DNA of 5,323 nucleotides, taken from an uncultured Oscillospiraceae bacterium (GTDB lineage: Bacteria; Bacillota; Clostridia; Oscillospirales; Acutalibacteraceae). The notes below the pieces were generated by a model that worked only from the letters and a program-made list of their open reading frames with translations, did not search any database and had not been told where the DNA came from. The stretch spans positions 1 to 5,323 of the forward strand of contig CABUYS010000095.1 of the NCBI GenBank assembly GCA_902495835.1, written 5' to 3'. Made by a program: the position numbers and the translations under genes. This document shows positions 4,497-5,323 of this stretch, piece after piece; position 1 is the first letter of the stretch; the number at the start of each line of letters is the position of its first letter.

Positions 4497-5323
4497 TTAC
4501 CAAGAGGCTTGTTCGTTTGATTTTTCATAAAGTAAATTTACTTCTCCATGATAATTTTTTAACATAAATATAATTGAATTGTCATCGAGTAGTTCTCCTT
4601 CAATGCCATCAACCGAATGCTTGTACCATTTACCGTCTTTATGTTTCACGTAAGCAGTAGTGAAGCAACAATTTTCTTCATCACATATAAAAATAGCTTT
4701 CAAATAATAAATGAATTTTCCACACGCAGGAACAATTTTCTTAATTTCTTCACAATTCAATTTTAAAAAATTAGCATTGCTATTCACACAGATACTAAAC
4801 ATACTCATATAATCAAATATAATTTTATTATTAATCTCTGATAATATATCACCAGACACTGAACTTTCTATAGTATGACGTTCGATTTCTTTATCAAGGC
4901 CTTCTTTCAAAAACTGTCTCAATTCAATGCACTCGGTTTCATGTCCAAAAATTCCCATATAACGGTCTACACATTCAAAACTTTCCATTATACACTTTTT
5001 ATCTACCGATCCATTTTTATCCAAAGCACAAAATAAGTTTTTGAGAGCTTTTACTAAATCTGTTTCTTTATATTTTTCTAAAAGTCCATTAATTTTTGAA
5101 TTCGGATCTCTCGATACCATATAACATTCCAAAATTCTACGCGAAGTTTCTAATGGTACCTTGATATTCTGTGTTTTAAAAATTTCTCTGAATAAAGCAA
5201 AAACTCCACCGACTGCAACTACTGCTGCTGCGGCACCTCCTGCTGCTATTGCCGCTCCTTTTGCTAATTCCTTTTTAGTTGACTTATCGTTTGGTTTCTC
5301 ACTCTTTGCACTTGTGGAATCGC
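4497..5323 (-). CDS. Hypothetical membrane-associated protein with degenerate USP-like (peptidase C19) domain, 5' partial
   Basis: The frame is open to the right edge, giving 274 in-window residues (residue 1 is the codon at 5321-5319). No internal start has a ribosome binding site, so the true start lies outside. Residues 1-21 are Lys/Ser-rich. Residues 22-44 form an uncharged Ala/Gly/Val-rich segment that looks like a membrane helix. The remainder resembles a shortened eukaryotic-type ubiquitin-specific protease. ECYMVS (65-70) matches the catalytic-Cys box (NTCYMNS). ETECIEL (128-134) fits QQDAxEF. SGDILSEI (156-163) fits the GxLxS strand. TTAYVKHKDGKWYK (221-234) strongly matches the His box (GHYTAYVK..GKWYKFDD), and LLYEKS (263-268) the final LFYEK strand. 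The catalytic His position is Phe220, the following Asp motif is altered, the NLGN before Cys66 is missing and there are no paired zinc cysteines. It has 11 Cys after residue 64. Family membership is inferred from motif order; it could be an unrelated hypothetical protein. An active protease is unlikely. Confidence 0.55.
   Translation of the reverse strand, partial: DSTSAKSEKPNDKSTKKELAKGAAIAAGGAAAAVVAVGGVFALFREIFKTQNIKVPLETSRRILECYMVSRDPNSKINGLLEKYKETDLVKALKNLFCALDKNGSVDKKCIMESFECVDRYMGIFGHETECIELRQFLKEGLDKEIERHTIESSVSGDILSEINNKIIFDYMSMFSICVNSNANFLKLNCEEIKKIVPACGKFIYYLKAIFICDEENCCFTTAYVKHKDGKWYKHSVDGIEGELLDDNSIIFMLKNYHGEVNLLYEKSNEQASW
5190..5258 (-). other. Predicted membrane-spanning segment of the USP-like protein
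   Basis: Twenty-three codons (residues 22-44) encode only Gly, Ala, Val, Ile, Leu and Phe, including the run AAGGAAAAVVAVGGVFALF. They are flanked by KKELAK on one side and REIFK on the other. The small-residue pattern with repeated Gly pairs resembles tightly packing helices. Hydrophobicity is moderate because of the Ala/Gly content, so a buried or amphipathic helix is an alternative. Confidence 0.6.

Noticed and set aside
1..5323. CRISPR array, tRNA, rRNA or insertion sequence
   Set aside because: No regularly spaced repeats, cloverleaf arms, rRNA-like stretches, transposase motifs or terminal inverted repeats were seen.

Overview
The window looks like a chromosomal segment of a low-GC Gram-positive bacterium, most likely a member of the Clostridia. 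Three things point there: the gene order hrcA-grpE-dnaK-dnaJ, a CIRCE operator in front of hrcA, and a DnaK that lacks the roughly 24-residue nucleotide-binding-domain insert of Gram-negative DnaK. This placement is an inference from gene order and protein features; no database search was possible.

Positions 1-3996, minus strand: the class I heat-shock operon. A promoter (TTGACA, 17-bp spacer, TAAAGT) reads leftward into a CIRCE inverted repeat at 3933-3959. It is followed by hrcA (repressor), grpE (nucleotide exchange factor), dnaK (Hsp70) and the first third of dnaJ (J-domain co-chaperone, cut by the window edge). HrcA would bind CIRCE and repress the whole operon. DnaJ, DnaK and GrpE form the Hsp70 folding cycle. 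Shine-Dalgarno positions indicate that hrcA starts with CTG, grpE with GTG and dnaJ with TTG; only dnaK starts with ATG. A stable hairpin with no U-tract sits between dnaK and dnaJ.

Positions 3942-4472, plus strand: ruvX (yqgF), a small RNase H-fold nuclease of the Holliday-junction resolvase family, is transcribed divergently from the operon. Its best candidate promoter has its -35 hexamer inside the CIRCE spacer and its -10 overlapping the hrcA -10, so the two promoters may compete and ruvX may come under HrcA control.

Positions 4497-5323, minus strand: an AT-rich, cysteine-rich open frame runs off the right edge and converges on ruvX. In this window it has a Lys/Ser-rich stretch, an Ala/Gly-rich hydrophobic segment, and a roughly 210-residue domain. 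That domain resembles a shrunken, catalytically degenerate eukaryotic-type ubiquitin-specific protease (peptidase C19). This is the least ordinary object in the window.
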